A DNA stretch of 64,000 nucleotides from Angiostrongylus vasorum (Eukaryota > Nematoda > Chromadorea > Rhabditida > Metastrongylidae): positions 682,001 to 746,000 of the forward strand of contig JADANN010000192.1 of the NCBI GenBank assembly GCA_018806985.1, in the 5' to 3' direction. Position 1 is the stretch's first letter. The number at the start of each line of letters is the position of its first letter. A program made the position numbers and the translations under genes. The notes under the pieces were generated by a model, which ran no database searches, had not been told where the DNA came from, and saw only the letters and a program-made list of their open reading frames with translations. Positions 20,521 to 31,959 of the stretch are shown here, piece by piece.

Positions 20521-22048
20521 TTTATGAAGTAAGTGTTCTTATCCTTTGAGTGAAGTCTGCCATCAATATTTCAAGCAGCAAAGATGGAGGGATTATTTTT
20601 TCTCACAGTACATAATCTCTTATGGGCCCATCTCATGGCACTCATGAACGCTGCTGTCCAATGGTCTAGACGCACCACTTTCTAACGCATTTTCGAAAAC
20701 TGGCTGTTCACGTCAGCACTTCCGAGTTTTGGTTGTTATCGCAGGTCGGAACTACGCTTTGTTAACCCACATAGTTCCCTTGGCCATCGTTTCACCCACT
20801 CGATAGGAAAACCGAAAACATTCAGAACAATTCCATCATTGTTAACCAACGTCTCGCTATGTAGATGAGGAAGACCAAAGGTGAAGAGGTGGGTAGCGAG
20901 CTGGTGCTGTTTTTCTTCTCAATATATCCGACTATTTGCAATAAGCTTCTCAAACTAGTCGCTTCCTCCTAAACAACTCTTCGAGTAACAGTCATGTCGT
21001 AGTTTCTGCACTATTTGAAAGTTGGAAAGCAATCGTCTTGAGCTTGCAATTTCTGCGAATAAACAGGACATTCCTCAGCTTCACTTCACATTCTATTTTT
21101 ATAATAGGGAAAACCCAACAGCAAACTGGGAAGATTGGTACTGTTGTCATCTAAACATTCGTACCTATTGCGCTTAAGAGTTACTGGTAGACTCAGCTAC
21201 GACACAGATGTTCAACTGCTAGGTATGTGCTCTATTGTTGAGTCCAAACACTAAAAAACGTAAGAGTTTGTTCATATTATCGGTCCACAATCACCAATGA
21301 GTCCAGCATTACTTGCCGAAATTTCTTGCAAATCACGTTTCTTTGCAGTTCAAAAAATAAAAAAAGTCCGCTTCGAGAACCGGTAGAGCGCTTCGAATAA
21401 CAAAACTGTCTTTTATCTCAAACAAGTTTCTCCTATTCATGCCGATTACTCATCGTTATGCTTCGCTAAGATGTGAATCAGTAGGTCTTAACTTGAATTA
21501 TCAAGATTAGGGAAGCAGTTAACGAAAAGGATTAAACTAAATCTATGTGAAGTTAAATGATTTCTGACATCTACTACTTTTTGTTGGAGAATGAATGGGC
21601 GTGCATAATATTTAAACAATAACGGGTTTATTTTTCAGCCCAAAAAATGCTGAATGAAATGTAATTTCGTAATCCATTTTGTGGGGCCCACGTGGCACAG
21701 TGATGAGTGACCCGCAAGGTCCACAGCTCGTTGGTTCATCCCCGCCCTTCGGATAAACGAAGGCGTTCACCCCTCCAAGCATAGAAAAAATTGTTACAAT
21801 ACCAGCAGAATAAAGGATAAGTATTAACTTATTATATCAGTAGGTGGAGGGGAAGTCATTGTGTAGGCCAACTGTGCATTCAGCCCTGCATGCAGCCCTA
21901 CGAATGGAGAAAATTCCATGCCTTATTCATGACGGCTTAATCAAATTAGGACGCTTTAGCGTTCAATTCTTCATCAATTATTGTACAAACAAGCAATGTT
22001 GGACCATATTCCGACTATTTGCAACTAAAGGTGAGACATCCTAAGAAG

Positions 22049-22060
22049 ATAGTGGATTGA
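22049..22060 (+). repeat. Target-site duplication, left
   Basis: ATAGTGGATTGA, identical to 22539-22550. Confidence 0.75.
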
Positions 22061-22538
22061 CTACAACGACGCTGAGATATTTGCAAAACTCCGGACCGCA
22101 GGTGTCTGCGGTGGGGAACGAACGCGCTATTGTCCCTTCCGGGGGGTAACGCGTTCACCACCACACCATGCGGGTCCTTCGTTTCCGCTTGTCTCTCAGC
22201 TAGTTCTTTCGATCTCTGCCATCAGCAATCACCCGTCAGCGGGAATGATCTGGGGAGCCAAATCGGCGATGAACCCAGTTAAGCTGAGGCTTTTTAGTTA
22301 TAATCACAATGTTAACCGTTTTATTTACTGCCTACTATTTTTGACGGCAGGGTATAATGCGAAATATAACTACGACGATGCTGAGATATTTGCAAAACTC
22401 CGGACCGCAAGTGTCTGTGGTGGGGAACGAATGCGCTATTGTCCCTTCCGGGGGTAACGCGTTCACCACCACACCATGCGGGTCCCTTCGTTCCGCTTGT
22501 CTCTCAGCTAGTTCTTTCGATCTCTGCCATCAGCAATC
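22061..22538 (-). mobile_element. Dimeric SINE family C with 12-base target duplication
   Basis: Two family C units about 300 bases apart in the same orientation, each with GATGCTGAGATATTTGCAAA (or ACGCTGAG), CTCCGGACCGC and CTCAGCTAGTTCTTTCGATC. The block is flanked by perfect ATAGTGGATTGA repeats at 22049-22060 and 22539-22550, as expected of one insertion event. Confidence 0.8.
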
Positions 22539-22550
22539 ATAGTGGATTGA
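22539..22550 (+). repeat. Target-site duplication, right
   Basis: ATAGTGGATTGA directly after the second family C unit. Confidence 0.75.
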
Positions 22551-23429
22551 ATTCGAAACAAAATCGACTATATGTGTTTGTCGCAAAACGAAGGATGATT
22601 TAGGATTAGAAAATAAGCTGCTCTTTGCTGTGAAGAGGGAGCTTAAGTCTGCTGTATGGGTATGATTGTATTCAGGGATCTTTTGGTGTGTTCACATGTT
22701 TGTGGATTATAAATTCGAGGAAATACCACTTCTATTTCCTTGATTTTTTTTCTGGCTGTATAGCAGAACTGACCTAGAAGATCTGTACATGGATAAGCAA
22801 ACGAATAAGGGACTTTTTTTTAAAGAACAGTGTCACGATGACCGTGTACCTTGTGCGGAACCTACCAGCTCGCTTTTGGCGTGCAACCGGGACGAATAGG
22901 GAGTTACTAGCGTCCACTTGAATCAGGTAAAAGCAGACCAACTATAGAAATCTAAATATAGAGAGAGGGAATTATTACTTAGCACCTATGTGATCATATA
23001 TGATCGATTTCTGTGGTATAAAAAGCGTTATGCTTTTATGTGAATCAAAACTTTATTACTATGTTTGTCTAAGTGTCACTACTAGCACAAAAAATGTCTT
23101 TTGCTTGTCGTAGAACAAAGGTGATAGATGATGAGACTTCACATGAAATGATAGGCTAGTGGGAAATGTTCGCAATCGGATACATTACCGTAAGATCGCC
23201 GACGAAAGAAAAGTCAGTGGTGAACTTCATTCATAATATCGGCTGCAAAACTTCTTTGGCATCGATGAATTGGTATTTCCAATTAACCATTTAATTAATT
23301 AATTAACTTTACCTCCACAAGGTCTGTTACAAAATAACGGCACCTACTGCAGTGTTGAGTAAGGTTGACTAACTAGATTTCATAAGTGAACAATTTAAAA
23401 AATATAAATCTTCTAGGTTCAATGCCTAT

Positions 23430-23640
23430 GTGGGCTCTCCAGATCAATCCCGTTGATGGGTGATTGCTCATGGCACTGATCGATAGAACTAGCTGAGAGA
23501 CAGGCGAAACTGAGGACCCGTATGGTGTAATGGTGAACGCGTTAGTCTCCCGGAATGGGTAATAGCGCGTTCGTTCAGCATCGCAGACACATATGATCCG
23601 GAGTTTTGCAAATAGCTCAGTATTGTTGTGGTTATAAATC
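23430..23640 (+). mobile_element. SINE family C copy
   Basis: GATGGGTGATTGCTCATGGC, ACTAGCTGAGAGACAGGCGA, ATGGTGTAATGGTGAACGCG, GATCCGGAGTTTTGCAAATA. Confidence 0.75.
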
Positions 23641-23754
23641 TACTGTCCATTTTTGATTTCTTCTTGACTTTTGCTCAGTTGAAATTGCTTACTTGCCGTT
23701 TCAAATGCTGGAAAACATGATTTATGGGAAAGTTATAAATCAATAGTAAACAAT

Positions 23755-24005
23755 GCCTTTAGGCAAGCGCCATGCCTAAAGGCACCACTAAGCATCGTAG
23801 AGATGATTAATTGCAGATTGGCTCATACAATAACTTGCGGCGGCGAACCATTACAACGAAGTCTAGGCAAACACGCCAAAACCTTAGCCGAATAAAGTTT
23901 TCCTTGTCAAACTCGTGTTAGCTTATTAATGGAAGAATGCATACCAAGTCGGTGTTGCTATTCACCCAAACAAGTCCGTTCCAAATTTGCTGGTACCAAA
24001 GGAAT
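23755..24005 (-). mobile_element. Degenerate SINE family A
   Basis: GCGCCATGCCTAAAGG, AAGCATCGTAGAGATGATTA, CCAAACAAGTCCGTTCC and TTGCTGGTACC follow the family A order in reverse. Confidence 0.45.
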
Positions 24006-24104
24006 TCGGGGTTTGATTAGCGCAGATCACGGGAACGAGAAAACGATCACATGGATCTTGCAAGGGTGTATATAACCACAGCTCTGCACAAGTCCATATA
24101 TGTA

Positions 24105-24107
24105 TAC

Positions 24108-24150
<43 letters not shown>

Positions 24151-24155
24151 TATAA
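24105..24155. repeat. (TA)n tract
   Basis: About 25 TA units with one GTATA break, immediately upstream of a SINE family B head. Confidence 0.95.
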
Positions 24156-24179
24156 CATTTTACCTGCATCCAAATATAC

Positions 24180-24580
24180 TGGTCGGTGGAGCGTGCAGTG
24201 GTTAGAAGGGTCCTTCAATACTCATTGAACCTGTTCCTGGTTCTACTACGCGCCCTTGGTCCAGAAACCTCCCATCTCTCTAGGTCAGGAAATTCGTGCT
24301 GCACTCGTCTGGGATCACTGCGTTTCCTCCAGTCAACATGAGAACGCTTTAGCGTTTTTATCCCTAGGACTCCAGGCAGAATCGATTCGACCAGCATTTA
24401 ACGACATTTATGACGATGTAGAAAATCCTCAAGCAGCAGCCGAACTCACGCGCAAAATATTCAAAGACCGTTGTGGATGGATGAACGCGAGGAAACGAAT
24501 CGAATGCAAGAACTGCTGGGAGCCACACGTTGAAGTGAAGTTCGGTCGCGTGAAATAAAAGAATAAATTCATATATACAT
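24180..24580 (+). mobile_element. SINE family B, full length
   Basis: Head GGAGCGTGCAGTGGTTAG; core with GTCAGGAAATTCGTGC and CACTCGTCTGGGA; 3' part with GACTCCAGGCAGAATCGATT and CAAGCAGCAGCCGAACTC. The last 100 bases are open and read ARKRIECKNCWEPHVEVK, which resembles the C-terminal end of RTE-clade polymerases. Confidence 0.78.
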
Positions 24581-24599
24581 ATGTAATAAATACATATAC

Positions 24600-25640
24600 A
24601 TTTGCTTTGTATAGTATATAATCAGGAATTGATTATCAAGCAATCTTTCTAGTTAACGTGTAAAAGCACAATATTTATGTTTGTTCTTCGTGCAAACTTT
24701 CCATGTGGTCAGTTGAACGCTATCGATGACCACTGCTTAAGCATTTTCTTCGAACGGTTAACCTCACCCTATGGAGATCAGTGGAACGAAAGCCATTTTA
24801 CCTTTCGAAACGAAAGTATTATTTAGGAAAACGACTCTCCTCTCCAACGGCATATTTTCTCCTCACTAAGTTGTAATGTGAATACAAAGACGATGTGAAT
24901 ATAGACCTTTTCGGATGACTGATAAAGCTATGACAAGGAAGTAATTCTTCAAATATTTACTTTCTTTCTTGTTCTATCTGATATACGAAGCAAAACAGCT
25001 AGTACATTCTAAGATGCGTTCGTAGTTAGATTATTTACAACTGTTCATTGATATCGCAAAACATGTTCCGTTGATCGCTTGAAAGATACAATAGAACTGA
25101 AGAACAGTGAAGAAAAAAGGCGAACTCCTTCATTCTTGACATGTCACAATGTTCCAACTTTAACCCCGTTCTGCTTACAATACTTAGAATACAAGAAACA
25201 CCATTTCTTTTAATTTCTTGAAAAAGCACCGAGACAATAATCAAGATAGCCCTCCCAGGGAAAGTTGCGCCTTTTTGTTTCTGTAGGCACATCACTTTAA
25301 AAGGGTTTCTTGTAATTTCGTTCTAGGTTTCAGCACATTTGAGATGAACAGTGAATTGTACCGACGAAAGAAATCTTATGCTTTACAAGATATTGAAAGT
25401 CCAAGAAGCAAAGAAATAGTTTATCTTTATGAAATGTTGTTTCGCTGACCACCAAATGATTCAAATGAGAATGAAGTCTTCATTTGTTCTCGTAATCTGC
25501 CAAGGCTGTTCGGTGAGCACAAGCCTTTTAAGAAACAGAGAAAAATCATATTTTTCATGTGGGATTTTTTTGACAAGCGTTTGGCTTGACCTTTGCTATG
25601 AATCTTCTAGTGAGCTTGATAACGCATTAAACCAACCTAT
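24600..25640. other. No gene seen
   Basis: One 86-codon minus frame (25295-25035) and a 72-codon plus frame (25429-25647) with no motif or splice signals. Confidence 0.4.
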
Positions 25641-25649
25641 TAGCTAAAG

Positions 25650-25918
25650 AGGGGTGCGTGTGGCACAGTGTTCGGAGGTGCCCTGCAACACACGTGGAAT
25701 CGATCTCCCATAACCCACCAAGCCTTCCATCCCTCCGGGGTCGTTAAATTGGTAGCTTATTTGTCTGGGAGATAGCATCACTGGCTCGATACATCGGTAT
25801 GCTACTGCGACTCTATGTAAAGGCCAGATATGCATTCAATCACCTTAATGAAGTCGAATGCATGGCGCATCCCTCAGAGATTGACCATCGCCGAGAGTTT
25901 TATCTTTTGTTTAGCTTT
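25650..25918 (+). mobile_element. SINE family A, full length
   Basis: Head GGTGCGTGTGGCACAGTG, B-box-like GGAATCGATCTCCC, core and GATTGACCATCGCCGAGAG end. Confidence 0.85.
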
Positions 25919-25929
25919 TATTAGCTAAA

Positions 25930-27160
25930 CGCTTCTATCCAACGATCAAAGCAACTCACATTACCGCTTAATTTAGTGTAAAGATCTATTTTTTATGCCC
26001 CAGTTTTTTCTTATGTTTAGGCGTCGGCGTGCCTCGGAAGGACGAATTCGTCAATCAACGTCCGTGAAACGGGAATTTTTAGTATATCACTCTCCTTTCA
26101 CTCACTTAATAGCGCGTTCAGTAATCATGAAAGCACTTTTACGCCGATGAATTAACGTCTAGGTATTCCATGCATACTCCAAGTCCAAAACAGCAAAGGA
26201 GTTGAAGAAGTTAACGCTAAGCCTGATATTCCTATTTCACCTTAGTACACCCTCGACATCACCTCCTCAAGAACTTCCAGTGGTTTCAAGCATCCAATTG
26301 ACGAAAGTCTTTTTCTTAACCTCTACGGGTTAATCCAGTGTTGCTGACTCTTCCTCTCAAAGATCCGCTTATATCGCTGCTCAAAAGAATTTTATAAAGT
26401 AAGACGCAAAAAGGGACCAAGCGCTTAGATTTGCGATGATGATATCTATTCCACTAACATATCAGCATAAGGATACTGCCACATCTAACTATGTTTCTAC
26501 AGTTGTTAGTTCATATTGACGATCTTAACTCGTTTCGCTATACTTCGTAAGTCTCGATGCAAAGGTTTCGAAACGGTTGCTTGGCCCAGTATTGACGCGA
26601 AAGTCCTTACGGGCAGCATTCCCGGAGGTATTCCTAGAGGTTAGAAATTAAAATCCACGAGTGCACTATATGTTCGCGAAAACTCGATTTTCCACTGTAG
26701 ACGACGAATGCTTTCAAACCCGGCATTGAAAAACACATCTTTTCCGTTGCGAACTTCCAATTTCGGGTACTTAGTTCTTAAACGAAGTCAATGTTGGTAT
26801 TCTTTAACGTTGGTGTTTTCAGTCTGCCTACTCCACTGGCACACGTCCCTAATAACAGTTCCGACATGCGTGAATTGCAAATACATCCATCGTTCCATTG
26901 ATTTTGGAGACTAAAAAATTCACTCGGACTTCACTACTCCCTCCGTAATGTTCTCTCAGTGGGGTCTATAGTCGATAGGGGCGCTCAGCTTTTCTTCATT
27001 TACTACTTCTGACTAACGTGATTTTAGGCTATTGGCTTGATCAAAGCACAGGATACTCTCGCACCATAGTGCTCATATATGCTTACATAAAAAACGATTG
27101 CGACAATCGAACAAATGGAAAGACGATTTCCTATTCAAAAAAAGAAGTCCAACGATAGGA
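25930..27160. other. No gene seen
   Basis: Non-repetitive AT-rich DNA; no exon could be supported. Confidence 0.4.
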
Positions 27161-27163
27161 AAA

Positions 27164-27287
27164 CTAGTTTTCTGCATCTAAATCCGCCTTACGTGGTGGA
27201 GTTGCTTTTGTTCCACCCTTAGGATTTTCGCTGCCACACGACGAACTCTTTATTGCCTCACGACTACTTCTCCCAAAATCATTCCTC
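27164..27287 (-). CDS. Candidate terminal exon, polar C-terminus
   Basis: After a long pyrimidine tract and acceptor CGTTTCGAG the minus strand reads NDFGRSSREAIKSSSCGSEN then PKGGTKATPPRKADLDAEN and TAG. Ser/Lys-rich and hydrophilic. If the T-rich stretch were coding instead, the frame would add a transmembrane-like segment (27367-27288). It lies 200 bases downstream of the paralogue exon at 27.5 kb and could be the same gene, but the phases I could test do not join. Confidence 0.4.
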
Positions 27288-27439
27288 GAAACGATTAAAA
27301 AAATCAGAAAAAAAACGAAAAAAGATGAAAGTTGCGCGAGTTGTTTGAAAAAAGCAAAGAAAACCAACAGTATACTGGTGTATTGGTGATTGTTGCATTG
27401 GACAAGTCGTACCTCTTTGTGCTTTAGAGTTTCAGTTTA

Positions 27440-28577
27440 AGACGGAAGCGTTAGGTGAGTGCAGTTTCCTCAAGACTGGTACTCTCGGCAGTGACACAGA
27501 TGTTCCAGTGCTGATCTGTCCTACGTGTCCTATTGCCTTGTCCAAGTACTGAAAATGTGAAGAGTCTCTTAATCATCAGCTCATATATTGCCAGCGCAGT
27601 TGATTTTTTAGAGGAATTTTCGAAATTCCTGGGATTACTCGGAGGACTGGTTTTTCTTTAGATCAGAGAATAACTATGTCTATTTTGATAACTGGTAGAG
27701 CGCCTCGAGTGATGAGACTCTATCCTATCTTGAACCAGTTTTTTTCTAGTTTGCAGCGGATCCAAGCGTCATCCGAAATTGAGGTGTAAAATTAATAGGT
27801 TTCATGTTCAACCACTTGACATAGGCCAACAATTAATGATGACAATCAATGGCCAGTGTTAAAAAAACTGATTAAAAGGGACTAAAAGAAATATGTTAAT
27901 CATAGCAAGATAGCGCTAATAGGATTTCCAACGCTTATTACCTCGTCAAGAGCAAAAGAAACAAAGGACCTTCATAGCAAAAAGTGTAGCGCTCTTCGTG
28001 AACCTCAATGCGGAACTTAGCTGGTTGCCTTGGTATGTATATGGGACGAGTGGGAAGTTTATTGGCGCGCACTTGAGTCCTTCGCTATGGTAGAGATAAA
28101 CTATGGAGACATAGATGTGGAGAAAGAACGTCGTTAACTCCTTATTGACCCTTTGTTTTGCAGAATATAAAGGTTTAAATTGTTATGCGGGTAAGAACGT
28201 TATCTTCATGTTCGTTCGAATGTCACCGCCAGTAATAAAAACGTCTCCCTGCTTTTCGTGAAATCAAAAGAGAAGAGTGGTGAAAAATTCACATGAAGTG
28301 ATAGGTTAGTGCAAACGTTCGAAATCAGATGAATTAGCTTAAGGACATCTACATTAAAAGAAACTTAAATGGTGACCTTCATTCACTTCAACTCCTAAAA
28401 AACTTCTATGATTTGAACTGATATCTTCGTTGAGAAGAAAAAAACTCCGATATAGGGAAAAAAAAGTGCAACAAGTTGACCCTCTTCTAGACAACTTCAC
28501 TCCACTAAGTTTGTCACAAAATAATAGCACGTACTGCAGTAATACTTCATTCTCGAGGCATTCAGAAGATTTCGCGA
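27440..28577 (-). CDS. Unrecognised gene, right member of a diverged tandem pair
   Basis: Minus-strand exons recognisable by splice signals and by conservation in the copy at 21-23 kb: 28577-28500 (SRNLLNASRMKYYCSTCYYF then VTNLVE), 28248-about 28186 (GDVFITGGDIRTNMKITFLP), about 28097-27985 (TQVRANKLPTRPIYIPRQPA then KFRIEVHEERYTFCYE, donor GTCCTT) and 27551-about 27450 after ACATTTTCAG. In the last one two frames are open; NICVTAESTSLEE is favoured because it is better kept in the other copy. The donor after 28500 is TG rather than GT, and no donor was found for the 28.25 kb exon, so this copy may also be damaged. Function unknown; the Cys pairs suggest an extracellular product, but no signal peptide was seen. 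Confidence 0.45.
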
Positions 28578-28974
28578 CTGAACATCACAAAAGTACAAAT
28601 CTCTCGTTGAACTATGATTTTTAATTGCATTTCCTCCCATTTCCTGGATTCCTTGACGACAACTTATCGATAACGGACAAATAGCCTTTTAGATTTCTGT
28701 ACAGATACACACACCTTTTAGTGATTTATCCTCTTGCCAAGGAAACATTCCTGAATGTGGACCGGTAATGTGACACCAGGAATTGTATAACCCCTTTCCC
28801 AACCAGACTTAACATTTCTGTTGCAAAGAAAAAATAGAAGAATAAATAGACTCTAGATGTCCTGGAGAGCGGGTAGAACCGTCTGTGCAGTAACGACGCG
28901 CAACGAGTAGGAATGAAGATGTTGGTGAGTGATACTTACTAGTGTTACACTTTCAACACTTTGATAGAAACAAA

Positions 28975-28975
28975 T

Positions 28976-29049
<74 letters not shown>

Positions 29050-29132
29050 ACATACATGTACATACTTGTTGGCGCTTGTAATGTATATATATATATACAT
29101 ATATATAGTGATATAGTATATAATATATAGTG

Positions 29133-29174
<42 letters not shown>
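28975..29174. repeat. (TA)n tracts
   Basis: Three long TA runs separated by short unique pieces; the last one ends at the head of a SINE B copy. Confidence 0.95.
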
Positions 29175-29178
<4 letters not shown>

Positions 29179-29535
29179 GCAGTGACGTCCTTTATCACGT
29201 GCATGGTGCTAGTTCGATTCCGCTCCGGGCCAACCAAGCCGTTCATCCCTCCGGGGTCGATAAATTGATGCCGGACTTGTCTTGAAAAAAAACACTCTGC
29301 AATCCACTTTGGAACGCTGCAGCCCTGCTATCTCAGGACTCCAGGGAGAACTGCTTGACTAGCATTCGACGACATTCAAGATGAAATGAAAAAATCCTCA
29401 AGCAGCAACGGAAGCTACACGTAAAGTTGGAAGATCTTGGTAGACAATGGATGTGAGGAAAGGAATCGAATGTGAGAACTGCTGGGATCCACGCGGTAGA
29501 CCTGAAGACGGGTCATATATAATAAAATAAAAAAT
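29175..29535 (+). mobile_element. SINE family B copy inserted at a (TA)n tract
   Basis: GTGGCAGTGACG head, GCTAGTTCGATTCCG B box, core CCATCCCTCCGGGG-like sequence, ACTCCAGGGAGAACTG, and RTE-like end GAGAACTGCTGGGATCCACG, followed by GAAGACGGGTC and A-rich DNA. Confidence 0.8.
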
Positions 29536-29952
29536 GAAGTATATACAGTGCTTGTCGTTCCTTGTCCTTTTATTAGCCACCTAGATGTAAAGTGTTCATA
29601 AAAATATTTTGTGTATTGTGGTCACTTGGCCGCCTTCAACGACCAATGTTTATCCATTGTTTCCAACCCATGAGACTAACGAGAAAAAAGCATCTCGTCT
29701 GACGGCTCTTCTAACCAGTTACACATTCACCTTGTCAGCGACTTGTGGTTTGAAAGCACAGAAGAGCTGAAGCTAGACGTTTTCCCCTGAGTGGTAAAGC
29801 GAAGATGAAGTTACTTTGTTCATTGCTCTCCCTTCCATACTTACTAAGACAACTAATGCATCCTTAAAGGGTAAATGTAAAAGAAAATGAAATAATTTGA
29901 AAAGCAAAGGCAATCTCGAATAAAAAAGGCCGAATGAGGGAGCGTGAAATCA

Positions 29953-30399
29953 ATGGCTGCTGTCGTCAACGTCTCGCTTTTGTTCGCTGGCCAGCGCACG
30001 ACCTGGACGAGTTTTCTCAAGCGCGTGCTTGAGGTTATGGGAGATGGGCTAAGTGTTGTTGTGGGTGGTGAAGTAGTTTGGAGAGCAAGGTCGCAGACAT
30101 GGTATGTGCAAATTGCTTCGGCCTGGCACTCATACAAGGCAATTTTCCTCTAAACTGCCAACAATTCTTTAATCCGGATCGCTGGGACCGGAGCAGAAAC
30201 TGAACTGCAAGTTGTTAGGGATGACTGAAGAAGATATGAAAGACGGACGTAATCATGCGGGATTCGTTTAGCGCTAATTTCATTTCCAGTTATTTGAACA
30301 AGAGCTACTAATAGCCAATTTCAGGCTCCAATCCTGAACAAAGAAGATCAAAGTGAAGCCTTGATAAAGTTGTACGCAAGAGTAGCAACTATTCAGTGA
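29953..30399 (+). CDS. Small three-exon gene, function unknown
   Basis: Exons 29953-30105, 30194-30265 and 30325-30399 give 99 residues in one phase. The start ATG follows an in-frame TGA. Exon 1 reads MAAVVNVSLLFAGQRTTWTS and is markedly GC-richer than its surroundings. Exon 2 reads QKLNCKLLGMTEEDMKDGRN, exon 3 APILNKEDQSEALIKLYARV then ATIQ and TGA after a classic CAATTTCAG acceptor. Introns are 88 and 59 bases. The donors (GTGCAA, GTTTAG) are weak; a stronger GTATGT four bases earlier would change the phase. The antisense of exon 1 is also open. No domain recognised; the first 15 residues are mildly hydrophobic. Confidence 0.45.
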
Positions 30400-30548
30400 C
30401 GTCAACTAACAAAAAGGAGAGATGCGCAAGAGGGAAGGGAATACAAAGAAATCTATGAGACCTACGAACGCGGAGACAAACGTGTTCTTAACTTTTGAGC
30501 TCCCAAAATTTTGAGTTCAAATAGTACGATAATGGAAAAAAGTGCTAA

Positions 30549-30728
30549 AATTCCAAGTCTTCTACTAAAAAAGCAATTCTACATCATTTTGAGACGTTAA
30601 AAAGACCGGAAATGTCAAAGACGGGACCGGTTGACCTTGACATTGGTCGCCGAATGGCTCTGGCATATTGGAGAGCGTTGAACTGTGAAAACTCGTATGA
30701 AAGAACTTCGGGGATTAAGAAGAACTGA
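30549..30728 (+). CDS. Candidate coding segment, possibly a further exon of the 30 kb gene
   Basis: Open frame ending KTGPVDLDIGRRMALAYWRA and LNCENSYERTSGIKKN before TGA. A GTGACG donor-like site overlaps the stop of the upstream gene, so alternative splicing into this segment is conceivable. The minus strand is open for 126 codons over the same DNA (30964-30584); neither frame matches a family I know. Confidence 0.3.
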   Translation, partial: NSKSSTKKAILHHFETLKRPEMSKTGPVDLDIGRRMALAYWRALNCENSYERTSGIKKN

Positions 30729-31292
30729 ATCAGTGCTTCCCAGCACGACCTCCAACGAGATTTTCTGAAAATAATATCGCATTTTCTTGCGGTTTTTTTA
30801 CACATGGGACTGTCAGTGACTGCCACGTCGGAATGATTGATTGATTTCTTACTGGTCACCTTTACTCTCATAGAACTAAGAAGTAAATAGAATAATATAT
30901 GCAGAGTTGAATTGCTCTGATGTGTATGAGAGACGGTTTTTTTTCTTTCTTGGACTTGCTTCATATAAAAAAATCATCAAGGTACAATCAGTCGCTCAAC
31001 AACCATTTTGTCTGAAATGGCACTGCAGAATAAGGTACTCGTATTTGCGCGGTGTTCCACTACACTAGGTTCGACTTGGTGTGACTACGAAGAACCAAAT
31101 TGCACGAATGAACGGCTCTGGACAATTGACTATGAGGAGGGAGGGCGGGAAAACCTTAATCGAACAAAAACTTTGTGGTTACCTCGTATTTGCTTATCAA
31201 TAAGGGAAAGAAGATACTGATTATCCATACAGAGGTTAAATAAAAGTTAGTTTACAAAATACCAATTCTAAACATCATTATAAGCTGAGGTC

Positions 31293-31582
31293 AAAGGATA
31301 AAGGATAAAGTTGTCGGCGTTGATCAATCCCTGAGGGATACGCCATGCATTCGACTTTACTAAGTATCGTTGGAGGTGAATGAATGCATAACTGGCTTCT
31401 ACAATGACTCGCGGTGGCCTACATTTGTCGAGCCAATGCTGCTATCCTCCCAGACAAGTCTGGTATCAATTTGCCGACCCCGGAGGGATGGAATGCTTGG
31501 TGAGCCATGGGCGCGAGGGGTCGATTACACGTGTGTGTCCCAGTGGTGCCTCCAACCACTGCGCCATGCGCGCCCTTGCGCC
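31293..31582 (-). mobile_element. SINE family A, full length
   Basis: Tail CAAAGGATAAAGGATAAAG, then GATCAATCCCTGAGGGATAC, core, and head with CCACTGCGCCATGCGCGCCC. Confidence 0.85.
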
Positions 31583-31959
31583 ACACGCACCCGCCATGAG
31601 CTGAAGTATGTATCATTAAAAGTTGTGAAGCTGAATGAAGCTAAGTGTGATTCCCATGTGGATCATGTTACTGTCAATTGGTTAGAACTAGTTGGATCGT
31701 CTGGTACTGACGAAGTCCCTGTCACTAAAATTCTGCTCTGCACCACTTACATACAAAGTCATCGATTCCAATGGCAGTTGATTACAAACTCGTTTTCCTC
31801 GATCGTAATGGAGATGATTCATCGGCCGGCTACAAATGTTCAAAGTCGAAGGCCTCAATTCTTTTCATAATATTTAATTTTTTTTCGCTGAAAATGTAAC
31901 ACAAGGCCGTTATCAATCTTCATTGGGCAAACGTTCCGATGAACGAAATTCACAGAGCG

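Larger units (their letters stand above)
21110..23410 (-). pseudogene. Decayed paralogue of the 27.4-28.6 kb gene
   Basis: Diverged copy in the same orientation, split by SINE C insertions. An exon counterpart at about 21250-21170 reads NICVVAESTS against NICVTAESTS in the right copy but has stops. About 22925-22830 aligns (QVDASNSLF.. against QVRANKLPT..), and about 23365-23320 keeps QHCSRCRYFVTDLVE with an intact GTAAAG donor. The counterpart of the 28.25 kb exon is destroyed. Anchor motifs outside exons, such as CACATGAAATGATAGGCTAG and the TGGTGAACTTCATTCA region, confirm colinearity. Confidence 0.55.

Noticed and set aside
27440..28250. Galectin domain in the 27-28 kb gene
   Set aside because: KFRIEVHEERYTF and the alternate frame of the 27.5 kb exon (HVGQISTGTSVSL) fit galectin strand patterns, but the paralogue supports the other frame of that exon, and the HFNPR and WGxEE motifs are absent.
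31370..31870. 166-codon plus-strand open frame
   Set aside because: The first half is the reverse strand of a SINE family A copy; the second half has no support.
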